Source of the DNA: Epiperipatus broadwayi
Taxonomy: Eukaryota; Onychophora; Udeonychophora; Euonychophora; Peripatidae
Assembly (NCBI GenBank): GCA_028023455.1
Contig: JAQFVV010000257.1
Coordinates: 186,001 to 250,000 of the forward strand
Length of the DNA: 64,000 nucleotides
Direction: 5' to 3'
The position numbers and the translations under genes were made by a program. Each line of letters begins with the position of its first letter. The first letter of the stretch is position 1. Below, piece after piece: positions 36,120-46,845 of the stretch. Under the pieces are notes generated by a model that was given only the letters and a program-made list of their open reading frames with translations, was not told where the DNA came from and ran no database searches.

Positions 36120-36293
36120 TGTCATGTTATGGCTAGTACTATAATTGTGGACTGACGCCTAGCGGTGACAACTGAGATTAGCGAGTGCGCGACATCGCTC
36201 TGAGGCTAGAGAACGCAAGTCGTTAATAAAGTTTGTTAGTTATGTTAACTGTGTGTAATTATTTAGTTAGATATTACGGCCAAGAACATAACA
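36120..36293 (+). repeat. 3' LTR (174 bp)
   Basis: It is equal in length to the 5' LTR and collinear with it, with six transitions and no indels (96.6% identity by my count). The ends are TGTCATG and AACATAACA. Confidence 0.95.
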
Positions 36294-38182
36294 GCTATTA
36301 GCACAAAGCAAAAAATAAGCCACACATTTCACTAGTAATAATATAAATATATCTTTATTTTTTAATGTTAAATTTATTTATATAAAAATATTAATAGACT
36401 ATAAATACACTCTTCACTATATAGCTTTACAAGTTCTAAATAGTAAGCATTAATTATTTATATTGGTCGTGAATCAGTGTTATGAAAATATCACATATAT
36501 ATATATATGATCAGATATCTGCGCTAAAAATAATGTGGCTATAGTGATCATATTGGCTAAAAAACTTTTCACACGAACTCTCTTCATAAATATTATTTCA
36601 GATACAAATTAAAAAGAGTACAGTTATTTAGATCAGCAATCATCATTTAAAAATAATTACTTAGCATTTATATAAAACAACATCTTAAGATTAAAAATAT
36701 ATATTATTATTTCTAAGAAAAATAATTTAAAAATGTTATTTCTAAGAAAAAAACATATCTTATTTCTTATTTCTATTTATAACTATTAAGGAGAGTGTTT
36801 CAAATAAATATATAACACTTCTGTTTATGCCCGTTTTAAATATTGTAAATCTCTAAGAAGTTCTTGTGAAATTGAACTTTGTTAGTAATAAATTGGGATA
36901 ATTGCTATTTATTTGTTTAGTTTAACAAATAAGTATAACCGTTTCTGTAAAATTATTATTCCAATAATCATTTTGGAGGTTTGAATTGCTTGCTTAATGG
37001 GATCTCATTACAGTTGATTAATTTGTTTAAAAGGATGGAATAATCATAGGTAATCTATTTTTGGTTAATCCTAGTTTAATTTAAACTATTATTAATAATT
37101 TTCACAAAAAATTTTTAAACTACTTTTAAATCACTACGTCATCACACATTCTTTTAATATGAATATTCAATGTTTTCATATTTTTTTTTTTATGTAATTC
37201 TACAAATATAATGCCATTATTATTGTTAAATAATATGAAATCAATAATAATATTTTGTCATCATTTATTCGAAATTCCTTCACGAAATAAGTTTTTTTAA
37301 ACCAAATCTTTTTTAACATTTAATTATTAATACGTTCTGAAATAGTGAAACATCAACATCTTCAGTAAAAATAGCCTCAGAAGTAGATCGATTTTGTATT
37401 ATTATTATTATAAACAATCACTTATGTTTGTTGGATCAGAATTTAACATATAAATAAAAGATCTTTCACAAGAATTTCAATATCGAGGCAAAAATGGAGT
37501 CAGCAAAATATGACGTAAACATAAATTGCTCATAGCATTAAATACTATAAATAAATATGCAACTCTTTATGTCCTACAGTTTTAGACATAACAAACACAA
37601 GTAATCTAAAATACATTGATAAAGAGTGAAATACTACTGTCAAAATTGATGAAAAATATAATTTTTATAGAAATCATATTCTTAGGATGATAAAATATTG
37701 TCTAGCAATTATAAAAATCTTCCAGATTTAGTTATACCTTTAAAAGCAGGGACTAAAATTATTTAAATGAAATCTGTAAATATATATATTCTTTATTTTT
37801 GTTTTAAAATTGACTATTGTTCCAATATATAAATTATTTACCACATGCTCATTTGCATATTCATATTCATAGGCGATTCAAAGAGAAATGGGATGGTCAA
37901 GTTTTTATATGAAAGATGCAAAAAATAAAATGAAAATGTTTAGTAAATTGCAATTTATAAATAGACAGGCAACAAGATGGGTAAGAAAGGTAGTATGATA
38001 TGCAGAAGATTTGGATTATGTCAGTATACTTATACAAAAGGTGGAATGATTGTGTTAGGAAAATTGTTGAGTATTATAGTGGCAAGGAATGAGATAGAAG
38101 AATATGTGCATTATTAAAAAATAGGAAGTTGGAGAGATGAACTAACATGGAGAGTAAAAAAAGTTTAGATATATATATATAT
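36294..38182. other. AT-rich stretch without recognised features
   Basis: No ORF or repeat could be supported. From about 37870 to 38160 the sequence is purine-rich and slightly less AT-rich, like 38610-39060 on the other side of the foldback; the two may be one old element interrupted by it. Confidence 0.4.
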
Positions 38183-38197
38183 AGAAGTAAACAGAAT

Positions 38198-38595
38198 TAC
38201 AATGAAATCAAGTCACATGTCACATAACCTAATTTAACAAGCTTGTATTACAAATGTTATATATAGAGCTTACAAATAAGCTCTTAACAAGCTTTGCAGA
38301 ATATCCCCAACTCCAGACCAGTTCTGCTACTGGCTTCCTCAGTGAGGTGCTAGGATATTCAAACATTAGATTAAAAATACCAGGACAAACCCAGTACTTT
38401 ATCTAATGGATAAGATAAAGTACTAGACTTGTCCTGTTATCCATTAGATAAAGTACTGGGCTTGTCCTAGTATTTTTAATGTAATGCTTGAATATCCTAG
38501 TACCTCACTGAGGAAACCAGTAGTAGAAAACAGTCTGGGGTTGGGGGTATTCTGCAAAGCTTGTTAAGAACTTATTTGTGAGCTCTATATATAAC
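38198..38595. mobile_element. foldback element FB, copy 2
   Basis: It is an almost complete palindrome with arms of about 170 bp. Shared blocks are ATATAGAGCT, AACAAGCTTTGCAGAATA, CCCCAACTCCAGACCAGTT, CTCAGTGAGGT and CCAGTACTTTATCTAATGG. It is flanked by a perfect 15-bp duplication AGAAGTAAACAGAAT (38183-38197 and 38596-38610). Outer blocks AAGTCACATGTCACATAACC and TTAACAAGCT match copy 1 at 25458. Retroposon-like duplications at both copies argue against cut-and-paste transposition. Confidence 0.85.
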
Positions 38596-38610
38596 AGAAG
38601 TAAACAGAAT

Positions 38611-39066
38611 ATTGGGTATGAGTTAATTTATGATAATAGCAAGAAAAATAGTTTATTGAAGGCTCCAATGGGATTGTTAGCAACAAGAGAATATACACAT
38701 AAATAAATTAATGTGGGTGATTTATTCTGAAAGTTATGTAAGGAAAGCGTAGAATTGAATTTAATGCTTACAAGCAGAAAGGGTGAAAATAATGAAGTTG
38801 TGGGAGAATAAATGTAAACAAAGTGATTATACAGAAAGTGAGTTCTTGGTTTTTATGCTGGATTTAGAAAAAGTTCAGGGGTTATTTAGATATAAAGCCA
38901 TAGAGTGGACAAAGATAATGGTGTGGAAAAGGGATGGAGCAGATAGAGAAGAATATGGGAAAAACTTAGGTGGGGAATGGAAAGGGAAGGTAAGGTGGCA
39001 ACAGGTCTCTCTGGGCATAGTGGCTAAGAGATTCCTGACTCTGAGAAAGAAGAAGCCATAATGCAT
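38611..39066 (+). other. unrecognised purine-rich segment with 92-codon frame
   Basis: Frame 38783-39061 encodes a Lys/Trp/Glu-rich peptide (contains EFLVFMLDLEKV and ends TLRKKKP). The region is GC-richer than the background and resembles transposon DNA in composition. I find no diagnostic motif and cannot assign a family. Confidence 0.3.
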
Positions 39067-40555
39067 TGCATCACATCAACACAAGCCTCTTTAGTTAGCG
39101 GATAAAGCTTTGTGGTAAATCTGAGTTATTTACATTAGTATTGTTCATTCTCTCAAGACCTAAAGTCACATTCTTTCAGATGACAAAAATCATAACACTC
39201 CATTCTTACTTCCTAAAGATATAATATTATTTGAAATTATGCATCTAATAAATATATGGATTAAATCTATAATCATTATGACTAAGATCATTTAGTATGA
39301 TGTTGAAATATGTTTTTTAGAATATAGACACACACAAAAAGTAAAATATTTGTATAAAATTTCTAATATTACCTATCTTCATTTTTTATTATGGTAGAAT
39401 TATAAAAAAATGCATTTTTTAAAAAAAATCATATATATTGATCTAAGAAACACACAAAAGGTTTGTTTACTTGTAGAGAAAAATTAAAAACACTTGTATT
39501 TTGAAAATATAGATTTTTTACCTCCCTCATTTTCTTATACTTTTTTTTATTTTTTAAATTATATAAAAAAATTTAGTGCTGAAAACAACTTCTAATTTTA
39601 AACTAAGACATTTCTTAGTAAGCGATCAGATTTGAGTTTCATTTGTTCTTTTATTTTATTATTTTTAAAAAAGAATAACTGAAATATAGTGCATATTTGT
39701 TTAACTGCAAACATATATATAATATAATGAACTGAAACTTATTTTCAATATTTTTAGTTTCTTAGTTCAGCTAACATAAACAACTATTCGTTGGTATAAT
39801 TATCAACTATCTGAAGAGATTATTTCTAACAGGCAAAAGGGAAACAAAATAATCAAAAAGAAAAAAAAAGAAAATTTAACATTGATATTTTGAATTTTTC
39901 ATAACCTCAAAGAGAAAAAATAAATAGATTTCTTCAAATAAAATGATCAAATTATTTCTTTTTCTTTTTTAAAAGAAAACCACGAGCTAAATATAAGTAA
40001 AGAAACATTTAAACTAAAGTATTGCATCGGGTTACTTTTAAATTTTCACATGCTTCAGATAACTATTAGTTCAGCTACATGATCACTGAGATCTTCAGAT
40101 AGAAAATGCAATGTTAAAAATATTTATTTAAATTGATATAGTCTTCTGTGTTTCTTTATTGTAACTTATTATTATAGAAATTGTACACAAAAGCGTATAT
40201 ATAAAGAAGTCGATACTATTATTTCAAAGTCAACTATTATCATGAAAAGCTTTGAAAAAAAAAATTTTAAATCAGTTACAGAAAATATATATATATATAT
40301 GTATAGTGTAACAGAATACATCTATGACAACATTTTTTAGTTTATATACAGAGAAATTCCCATATTCATTATATTTTGTTTTACCAAGATGATGGGATGA
40401 ATTAATGGATAATAATTCATGCTTTATTTACAATAATTACAATATATATATATTGTTTATTGTACTATCCTGTAAGTATATAATATTTTCCAATACTCTT
40501 CCTCATATATAGATATATTAATTCCAATATTTTCACGGATAAATGATGATTTCAT
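39067..40555. other. AT-rich stretch without recognised features
   Basis: It may hold the decayed 5' part of the following Penelope-like element, but no motif could be aligned. Confidence 0.4.
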
Positions 40556-40559
40556 ATTA

Positions 40560-41580
40560 TTATTTTCGGGATATTCCTTGTAGTTAAAAAAACATCTATA
40601 TGGTTGAGATATGTTTGATCATATCGTTATTATTTGACCTCATGGTAAGCATGCTCTTGATGACTTTTTAAATTTTTTAAACTCTTTGCAAAATATCGGA
40701 TTTACTATGGAAATAGAAAATAATAACCAATTACCTTCTTTAAATGTTTTAATTGAAAGAAGAAAAGATGGTTCTTTATCTCATGGTATATATAAATAAC
40801 CAACACACACTGGGAGGTATCTACATTTTTCTTCTCATCACCATTCTGCACAACTATTTTCAGTGTCAAAGACCTTGTTAAATAGAATTAAGAGACGTTT
40901 TGATGATAACCATTTTCTCAATGACATTTCTGCTATTAAAAAAATGCTTCTTGATAATGGTTTTACTTACAGCATTATTAATAGGTCTTATACATATAAA
41001 AAGAAAAAAAAGATTTTGATACATCAGAAATTAAGACAATTTTGCCATATATAAAAGGAGTAATTGGTGAAATTGGTAACATTTTAAGGGATAATAATAT
41101 TCACACAGTTTACACTACTTTTAAAAAAATTAATGAAATATTTCCACTTCCTAAAGATAAAATTTCTTTGGAGTGTCGTGATGTATATGAAATTTCATGC
41201 ATATATTGGACATACTAATTGTAAAATAAATATTAGAAAGGAAAAACACATTTTGGCAGTCAGAGAAAAATCCAATTTATTAGCTATTGATTCTCATATA
41301 AAATTAATTAATCATGATATCAATTTTGATAAAACAAATATTCTAGCAAAAATTGAACAATATGACCAGAGATTGCTAAGATAAGCTATAGAGATTTTTA
41401 AAAGGCCCAAGAGCATAAATGAAAGGTGTGAATTAAAGAAGATTAACAACATTTGGAAGAAGCTATTAGAAGGCAAAATAAATTTTAAAACTTGTCAAGC
41501 AATAAAATTTAAGTATGAGGAGAAACAAAAAGATAAAAATAATTTTAAATCTCACATGCATTCCTATGATTTGAGAAGGA
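40560..41580 (+). pseudogene. Penelope-like element remnant: reverse transcriptase end and endonuclease region
   Basis: Reading across several frames, the order is a degraded IWLRYV-D box near 40590-40620 (the catalytic RYVDD of PLE reverse transcriptases), then FLNSLQNIGFTMEIENN and LPSLNVLIERRKDGSL, then PTHTGRYLHFSSHHH, TLLNRIKRRF and LPYIKGVIGEI. A truncated GIY-YIG start follows (DVYEISC, with TYRK-like residues lost). Last come helices ending ILAKIEQYDQRLLR. These are landmarks of Penelope proteins, which join a reverse transcriptase to a GIY-YIG endonuclease. At least three frame changes and several stops make it a pseudogene. A hammerhead-like motif follows at 41582. Confidence 0.8.
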
Positions 41581-41581
41581 G

Positions 41582-41632
41582 GATGCTCTGAGGAAGGTAC
41601 TTGTTATTGTACTGAAATGTCAGCTATTTAGC
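41582..41632 (+). ncRNA. candidate hammerhead ribozyme of a PLE
   Basis: A canonical core CTGAGGA (41588-41594) is followed by stem II GTAC...GTAC around an 8-base loop, then GAAA (41614-41617) and TGTC ending at the expected cleavage position. GCT before the core pairs with AGC after it for a short stem I. The location just after the PLE ORF is where the family carries hammerheads. The near absence of helix III is usual for PLE hammerheads. Confidence 0.55.
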
Positions 41633-41639
41633 TATTTCA

Positions 41640-42054
41640 CTACACCTGAAAATAATAATAATATGAAATCATATATATATACATACATACACACAATACA
41701 GTTGCTTTTTAACATTTATAGTATACATATACAAATTAAGATTTCAGTATAAACAAAATTTTAAAATTTTGTTTAGACTATAATACACTTATGAATAATA
41801 AATAGAGAACACATTTATATATATATTTATTTTGTGTGTTTAAGTCATTTTCATTTTAAAAAACTTACTGTATCATACTTTTTTTAAATTGGATATGAAG
41901 TGTCAGATGATTAACATGATAATATTGATATATCAGAACAACCCACATTGATTATAATTACATGTTTGATCTGATTAATGCATTTTTTTTAAATATATAT
42001 TTTTAAAATAGTAATAACTTCACTAATCGACAGATATTGCTGATATTTTCAAGT
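41640..42054. other. AT-rich spacer between two PLE remnants
   Basis: A TA/CA microsatellite lies near 41665-41700. No other structure. Confidence 0.5.
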
Positions 42055-42068
42055 CTATATTTATTTCA

Positions 42069-42452
42069 AAATTTATAAAGTCAAAAACTTCACATAAATA
42101 TATCGGAGACTTTCTTTTCAAAAAATTTTATTGATATACATTATATAAACTACATAAATAAAATATAAATATCCAACGTTTCGTCCATTTTTCAATAATA
42201 ATATGAACTTTATCAAGGTTCTATAAAACAGAGAAAAAACAACATTAAAGATAATAAAAATAATAAAAATAAAAATAAAAAATAAAAAATAAGAAAATAA
42301 AAAAAAAAATAAAAAAAAAATAAAAAATAAAATAATAAAATAAAATAAAAATAAAATACCTATAAACCAAAAAAAAAATGTATAACATAACATCTCCTTA
42401 CAAAGTGAGAAAAATTTTTTAACACCAAAAAGAAAAAATATTCACATAAAAA
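42069..42452 (-). repeat. PLE terminal repeat, inverted left arm
   Basis: It is the reverse complement of 43034-43408 with differences mainly in A/T homopolymers. It creates an artificial Phe-rich frame on the minus strand (42118-42393) that I do not treat as a gene. Confidence 0.9.
42170..42225 (-). ncRNA. hammerhead-like motif in left PLE arm
   Basis: On the minus strand it reads TTGATAAAG, then GTTCAT...ATGGAC, then GAAACGTTGG. Stem II keeps six pairs using one G-T pair where the right arm has G-C, so structure is retained despite a substitution. Confidence 0.4.
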
Positions 42453-42822
42453 CAGACAATTCCCTTGTATAAATATATAAACTACTTTAACATTTTATTT
42501 AAACTAGGATTTAAATGTTCTATATAAATACTCTCTTTGTTAAATCTTTCAAAGTAATTACCAATACAAGTTTATATTGTTATATGGATTTATTATAAGT
42601 TTATACAGTTACATGGTTTTATTATTGTTATTATATTTTTTATTATTTATTTTTATTTTTATTTTTTATTTTTTCGTATTTTTTATGGAATTGTATATGA
42701 AAGTTTTTAAACATGTATTTTTTGAAATTTGAATATATGAATATGAGAAGTTTTATTGGTTATTTGAGAAATAATATTAATGATTTATATGTTTTTAGAG
42801 ATTGTATCAAGGTAATTAATAA

Positions 42823-43044
42823 ATGATGAAATATAAGCTAAAGGTCATAAAATTAAACCTAGATATAAAATTTTTAAAAAATTGTATTTTTTATAATGTA
42901 GTTCCAAAGTTTTTATGTTTGAGTAAAATTAAAAAGTTGTTTAAACAAAGTGATGTTCATTTTATTGAAAGATTTATTTTAAAAAGGTTTATAAACGGGT
43001 TATATAGGAAAAGAGATTATATTTTAAATAATGTTTTTATGTGA
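42823..43044 (+). pseudogene. N-terminal fragment of a Penelope-like protein
   Basis: The frame contains KLNLDIKFLKNCIFYNVVPKF followed by a Lys-rich helix. The block -L-IxFLxxC-x-VPKFL- is typical of the N-terminal domain of PLE proteins. An upstream open stretch (MRSFIGYLRNN..., 42746-42819) ends in two stops just before it and may be the true start. The fragment ends as the right terminal repeat begins. Confidence 0.55.
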
Positions 43045-43408
43045 ATATTTTTTCTTTTTGGTGTTAAAAATTTTTTCTCACTTTGTAAGGAGATGTTATG
43101 TTATACATTTTTTTTGGTTTATAGGTATTTTATTTTTATTTTTATTTTATTTTATTATTTTATTTTTTATTTTATTTTTCTTTTTCTTTTCTTATTTTTT
43201 ATTTTTATTTTTATTATTTTTATTATCTTTAATGTTGTTTTTTCTCTGTTTTATAGAACCTTGATAAAGTCCATATTATTATTGAAAAATGGACGAAACG
43301 TTGGATATTTATATTTTATTTATGTAGTTTATATAATGTATATCAATAAAATTTTTTGAAAAGAAAGTCTCCGATATATTTATGTGAAGTTTTTGACTTT
43401 ATAAATTT
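43034..43408 (+). repeat. PLE terminal repeat, right arm
   Basis: It is the partner of the left arm, read in the direction of the ORF. Its T-rich middle gives Phe/Ile-rich frames (43031-43264, 43093-43359) that are artefacts. Confidence 0.9.
43255..43310 (+). ncRNA. hammerhead-like motif in right PLE arm
   Basis: TTGATAAAG (43261-43269) stands where CTGANGAAG is expected. It is followed by stem II GTCCAT (43269-43274) with ATGGAC (43289-43294) and then GAAACGTTGG. Stem II is six perfect pairs. Two core bases differ from consensus, so activity is doubtful, but the arrangement is that of PLE hammerheads. Confidence 0.45.
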
Positions 43409-43469
43409 GATAATACATTTGAAAAGATAGAAAAAGAAGAAGAAGTTTATATTATTTCAAAATTTATGT

Positions 43470-44132
43470 ATCTACCCCATTTTCAATTAAACTCTTCATA
43501 TAGATTTTACATTTTCTGTCATAAAACAAGGCCACATTTTTCTGGTTCATAACTTCTATCCATAAATTCAATGTCTTTTCATTTTTAACAAAAAAATATA
43601 ATTTAACATAGTTTTATCTATATGTCATCAGTTCAAGCTACAGAGGCATAAATTTGCTTTTCTCTTTTTATTATTTCTCTAATAAATGATTCTTTTTTTA
43701 ACATGCAATCCATTTTGGAACCTATTAATTTGATAACTTTCATTTTATTATTAACTTTTAAATTTTATAGAATTGCTAACTTTATGCTCCTAAAACATTT
43801 TATTAAATGAAATACTACATTATATCATACTTATAGAAGAAAAAAGGAAAAATGCTTGTGCTTTTAATTTACTTAACGAGAAAAAAAATGTGATTATTAA
43901 ATAAATTAACATAAGACTTCAAAATTACAATGTTTGTAAACATTTAGACTTTGTAAGAATTGTCTAAGATAAAAAAAAAAGTCATACCATAAATGATAAA
44001 GATTCATAAAATTTATTAAATTTATATATTGTAATGTTTTTACTTTTTGTTTATTTAATTTTTTTTTTGGATAATGTATAATGAAGTAGTATATGTTGAT
44101 ACAGTTGAAGTCATGGATTTACTATATATATA
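43470..44132. other. AT-rich stretch without recognised features
   Basis: Nothing supported between the PLE and the LINE. Confidence 0.5.
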
Positions 44133-44585
44133 TGGCTGCAGAAAGGAATTTGCTATTAATTGAAAGGAGACCCTTTGATTCCTCTTGGAGGCCTTAAAGG
44201 AACTGAGGAGGGCAAATTCCTAATGTCCACTCCATACGTTCTTGTCATTGCAGCTGCTATTACTATGTGATTAGTCATATAGTATATGAACATTGATGGG
44301 CTGCTCACCAACAAATATTAGCCAGAGTGGTGAGTTTATTGGCTTTTTATCTCTGAGTTTAAAATCAAGAAACACCATGGTCTTTCTTTTCAGTTGCCTG
44401 ATAAAGCAAAATGAATGTTTGTATAAATGATAAAATATTTTTCCAATAGATATATACAATGATGATAGACAAAAATAAATCATGGCCCTTATTCCCAGGA
44501 GGCTGTAAAGTCACCAACCAAGGCAACAGTTGGTGGCAAAAGTGGAGGGTGCTAAGAATCCCCTGATTGCGGACCCAGGCTGCCA

Positions 44586-45451
44586 TTGATGGTAACTTTT
44601 TATTTAGGTACTTATAACTGCAAATCACTTTCAAGTGAAGGAAGATTGCAAGAATTAGAAGAATTGTCTTATATTAAATGGGACATTATTAGACTTTGTG
44701 AAGTTAGAAGAAAAGGTGAAGAGACAATTGATTTAAAAAGTGGACATGTACTCTATTATAAAAGCACAAATATTGGAAATATAAGTGGAATAGGATTCAT
44801 TATAAATAAAAAATGGAAGAACACAATTGTGGAGATTGATGGTGTATCAGACATAGTGGCAAGATTAATTATACAACTTAATAGCAGATACCAAATGCAG
44901 ATAATTCAGGTTTATGCCCCAACAAGTTCTCATAATGATGAAGTAGTATAATATTTTTATATGGACATATTGTTACAGGAGATTTTAATGCTAGAATTGG
45001 TAAACATATGAAAGATGAAAATGCTATAGGTAATTTTGGTTATGGTAATAGAAATGAGAGGGGACATAGACTTGTGGAGTTTGCAGAAAAAGAAAAAAAT
45101 TATATTATGAATTCTTTTTTTGAAAAAAATGTTAAAAGGAAATGGACATGGAAGCATACAAATGAAGGTACAGCAGAATTAGATTATACTTTGACTAACA
45201 GAAAATACTTATTTCAAGATTGTAATATTCTTAATAAATTTAACATAGAAAGTGATCATCGATTAGTAAGATGTAAGGTATTAATTAATGCAAAACTAGA
45301 GAGACAAAAATTATTAAGAAAAGCAATATTTATAGTTGATATTCCTAATCTTCAGAAACATTCTAATGAATATAAATTAGAACTTACAAATTGGTTTCAA
45401 GTATTAGTAGATTTTGAACATGATTCAGATTTGAATGACATTAATAGGTAA
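44586..45451 (+). pseudogene. LINE family A endonuclease domain (two frames)
   Basis: The ATG at 44586 starts a protein with TYNCKSLSS, WDIIRLCEVRRKGEE (catalytic Glu), IIQVYAPTSS, and then a stop at 44949-44951. The next frame carries TGDFNARIG (44974-45000), ELDYTLTNRKY and ESDHRLV, the Asp/Asn and His catalytic blocks of AP-endonuclease-like LINE nucleases. The shift falls between YAPTSS and GDFN, where a few residues are lost. The enzyme nicks target DNA to start target-primed reverse transcription. The second part ends at 45451 by a nonsense change and the coding sense continues beyond it. Confidence 0.85.
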
Positions 45452-46840
45452 ATAACTGATACACTTTTAAAAACTGCAACAAAGATAGCTGGTAGAAAAA
45501 AGCAGCAATTAAACAATAAAATTTCTACTGAGACCAGAGAATTTATGAAGAAAAGAAGGAATATGAAGATATACAAAAATGATGCCTTAAAAAGGATTGA
45601 ATATCTCGAAATGGCATGGAAAAGAGTTGAAAATGATATAAGAAAGTATAACTGTGAATTAGCAAGGAAAGCTATAGACAGGAATGAAAGTCTCAAGAGT
45701 GTAAAACAACATTTTGGTATTGGTAGGAAATTTATATCTGTAATAAGAAAAAAAGATGGAATATTACTAAAAAGAGAGATGACATCATGAAATGGGTAGA
45801 AGACTTTTATCAAGAATTATATAGTAATAAAGAACAAGTATCTCCTATATCTATTACATCTTCTGAATTGCCCAGAATTTTAAATAAAGAAGTGAGACCT
45901 ACAATTAAATGTATGAAGAAAGGAAAGGCTTCAGATAATGATGGAATTATAATTGATATATTAACAAGTGAAGAAATATAATTTTTTTAACAAAATTATA
46001 TACCAAATGTCTAAATGATAAAGATGTACCAGATGATTGGAAGAATGCAGTATTAATATTAATATTTAAAAAAGGTGATAAAGAAGATATTAGAAACCAC
46101 AGACATATCAGCCTTTTATCAGTTTTATACAAATTTTTTCCCAAGATAATTACAACTCATCTACAGAGAACATTGGATTTCCACCAACCAAAAGAACAAG
46201 CTGAATTTAAAAGTGGTTTTCATACAGTGGATCATATCCAGGTATTGAGAGAAGTTATAGAAAGGACAAATGAATATGAGTTGCCATTATGCTTTGGATT
46301 TGTAGATTATGAAAAGGCATTTGATTCTATAATCATTTTTTCAGTGATTAAAGCATTGAATCATAAGGGATAGATCCAGGATATAGTCATATTTTAAAGA
46401 ATATTTAAAAAATGCAACAGCAATAATTAGATTACATAATGATACTGGGAAAGTCATCATTGAGAAGGGTGTAAGATATGGTGACTCCATATTTCCAAAA
46501 CTTTTTACAGCAGTGCTGCAAGAGGTATTTTGTGGATTAAAATGAGAAGCTAAAGGAGTGAAAGTAAATGGAGATTATTTAAGTCATTTAGATTTTGCAG
46601 ATGATGTAGTTGTTTTTGCAAATAATGCTTTAGATCTGTAGGAAATGTTGCAGGAATTATGAGATGAAAGTAGGAAAGTAGGAATAAAGATAAATGTTAA
46701 AAAGACTAAAGTAATATTTAATGGATTTTCTCAAAATATGAAAATAAAGATTGATTATGATGAGTTAGAAGAAGTTAACAGTTACAAATACCTTGGTCTG
46801 ATTATTAATACAGATGGAAACATAATGGATTTTATCACAA
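45452..46840 (+). pseudogene. LINE family A reverse transcriptase domain (broken)
   Basis: In successive frames I read a Lys-rich linker (45545-45790), MKWVEDFYQELYSN, KKGKASDNDGI, QAEFKSGFHTVDHI and FGFVDYEKAFDS (46301-46335, first catalytic Asp). Then come DFADDVVVFANNA with FADD at 46594-46605 (the catalytic pair) and NSYKYLGLIINTDGNI near 46770-46820. These are the reverse transcriptase blocks in order. At least four stops or shifts interrupt it. No sequence after the thumb is recognisable. Confidence 0.85.
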
Positions 46841-46845
46841 GCTTT

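Larger units (their letters stand above)
33600..36293 (+). mobile_element. chimeric Ty3/gypsy-type LTR retrotransposon, pol replaced by coiled-coil sequence
   Basis: The 2.69-kb element has two 174-bp LTRs, a primer-binding site directly after the 5' LTR and a purine-rich tract directly before the 3' LTR. Inside, in order, are capsid-like gag, two zinc knuckles, an aspartic protease, and a short stretch typical of the protease-reverse transcriptase linker. About 200 codons of coiled coil of unknown origin follow, then a C-terminal tail of the kind seen at the end of gypsy integrases. Reverse transcriptase, RNase H and the integrase core are absent, so it cannot move alone. Flanks read GCTG and GCTA, a 4-bp target duplication with one mismatch. 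Confidence 0.88.
42077..43445 (+). mobile_element. compact Penelope-like element with inverted terminal repeats
   Basis: Two arms, 42069-42452 and 43034-43408, are near-identical inverted copies of about 380 bp. They enclose 580 bp that encodes the N-terminal segment of a PLE protein. The element ends in an A/G-rich tail (to 43445). Flanking sequences TTATTTCAAAATTTAT and ATTATTTCAAAATTTAT on the two sides look like a duplication of 16-20 bp. Each arm holds a hammerhead-like motif. Reverse transcriptase and endonuclease are missing, so this is a non-autonomous deletion derivative. Confidence 0.7.
44133..46845 (+). mobile_element. non-LTR retrotransposon, LINE family A copy 1
   Basis: A leader of about 450 bp (44133-44585), shared with copy 2 at 9317, precedes an apurinic-type endonuclease and a reverse transcriptase in the order typical of APE-class LINEs. 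The 3' end fades into AT-rich DNA near 46845 and no tail or target duplication could be fixed. Frames change several times, so the copy is inactive. It is far better preserved than copy 2. The clade is not resolved here; proteins of this type are often annotated as endonuclease-reverse transcriptase. Confidence 0.85.

Noticed and set aside
35091-36125. Minus-strand hydrophobic frames opposite the coiled coil
   Set aside because: They are antisense shadows of Lys/Glu-rich coding sequence, which translates to Phe/Leu/Ile on the other strand.
42118-43359. Phe/Ile-rich frames resembling membrane proteins
   Set aside because: They are translations of T-rich tracts in the PLE terminal repeats.
44271-44634. 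Minus-strand frames opposite the LINE leader
   Set aside because: They overlap the 5' leader shared by two LINE copies and have no motif.
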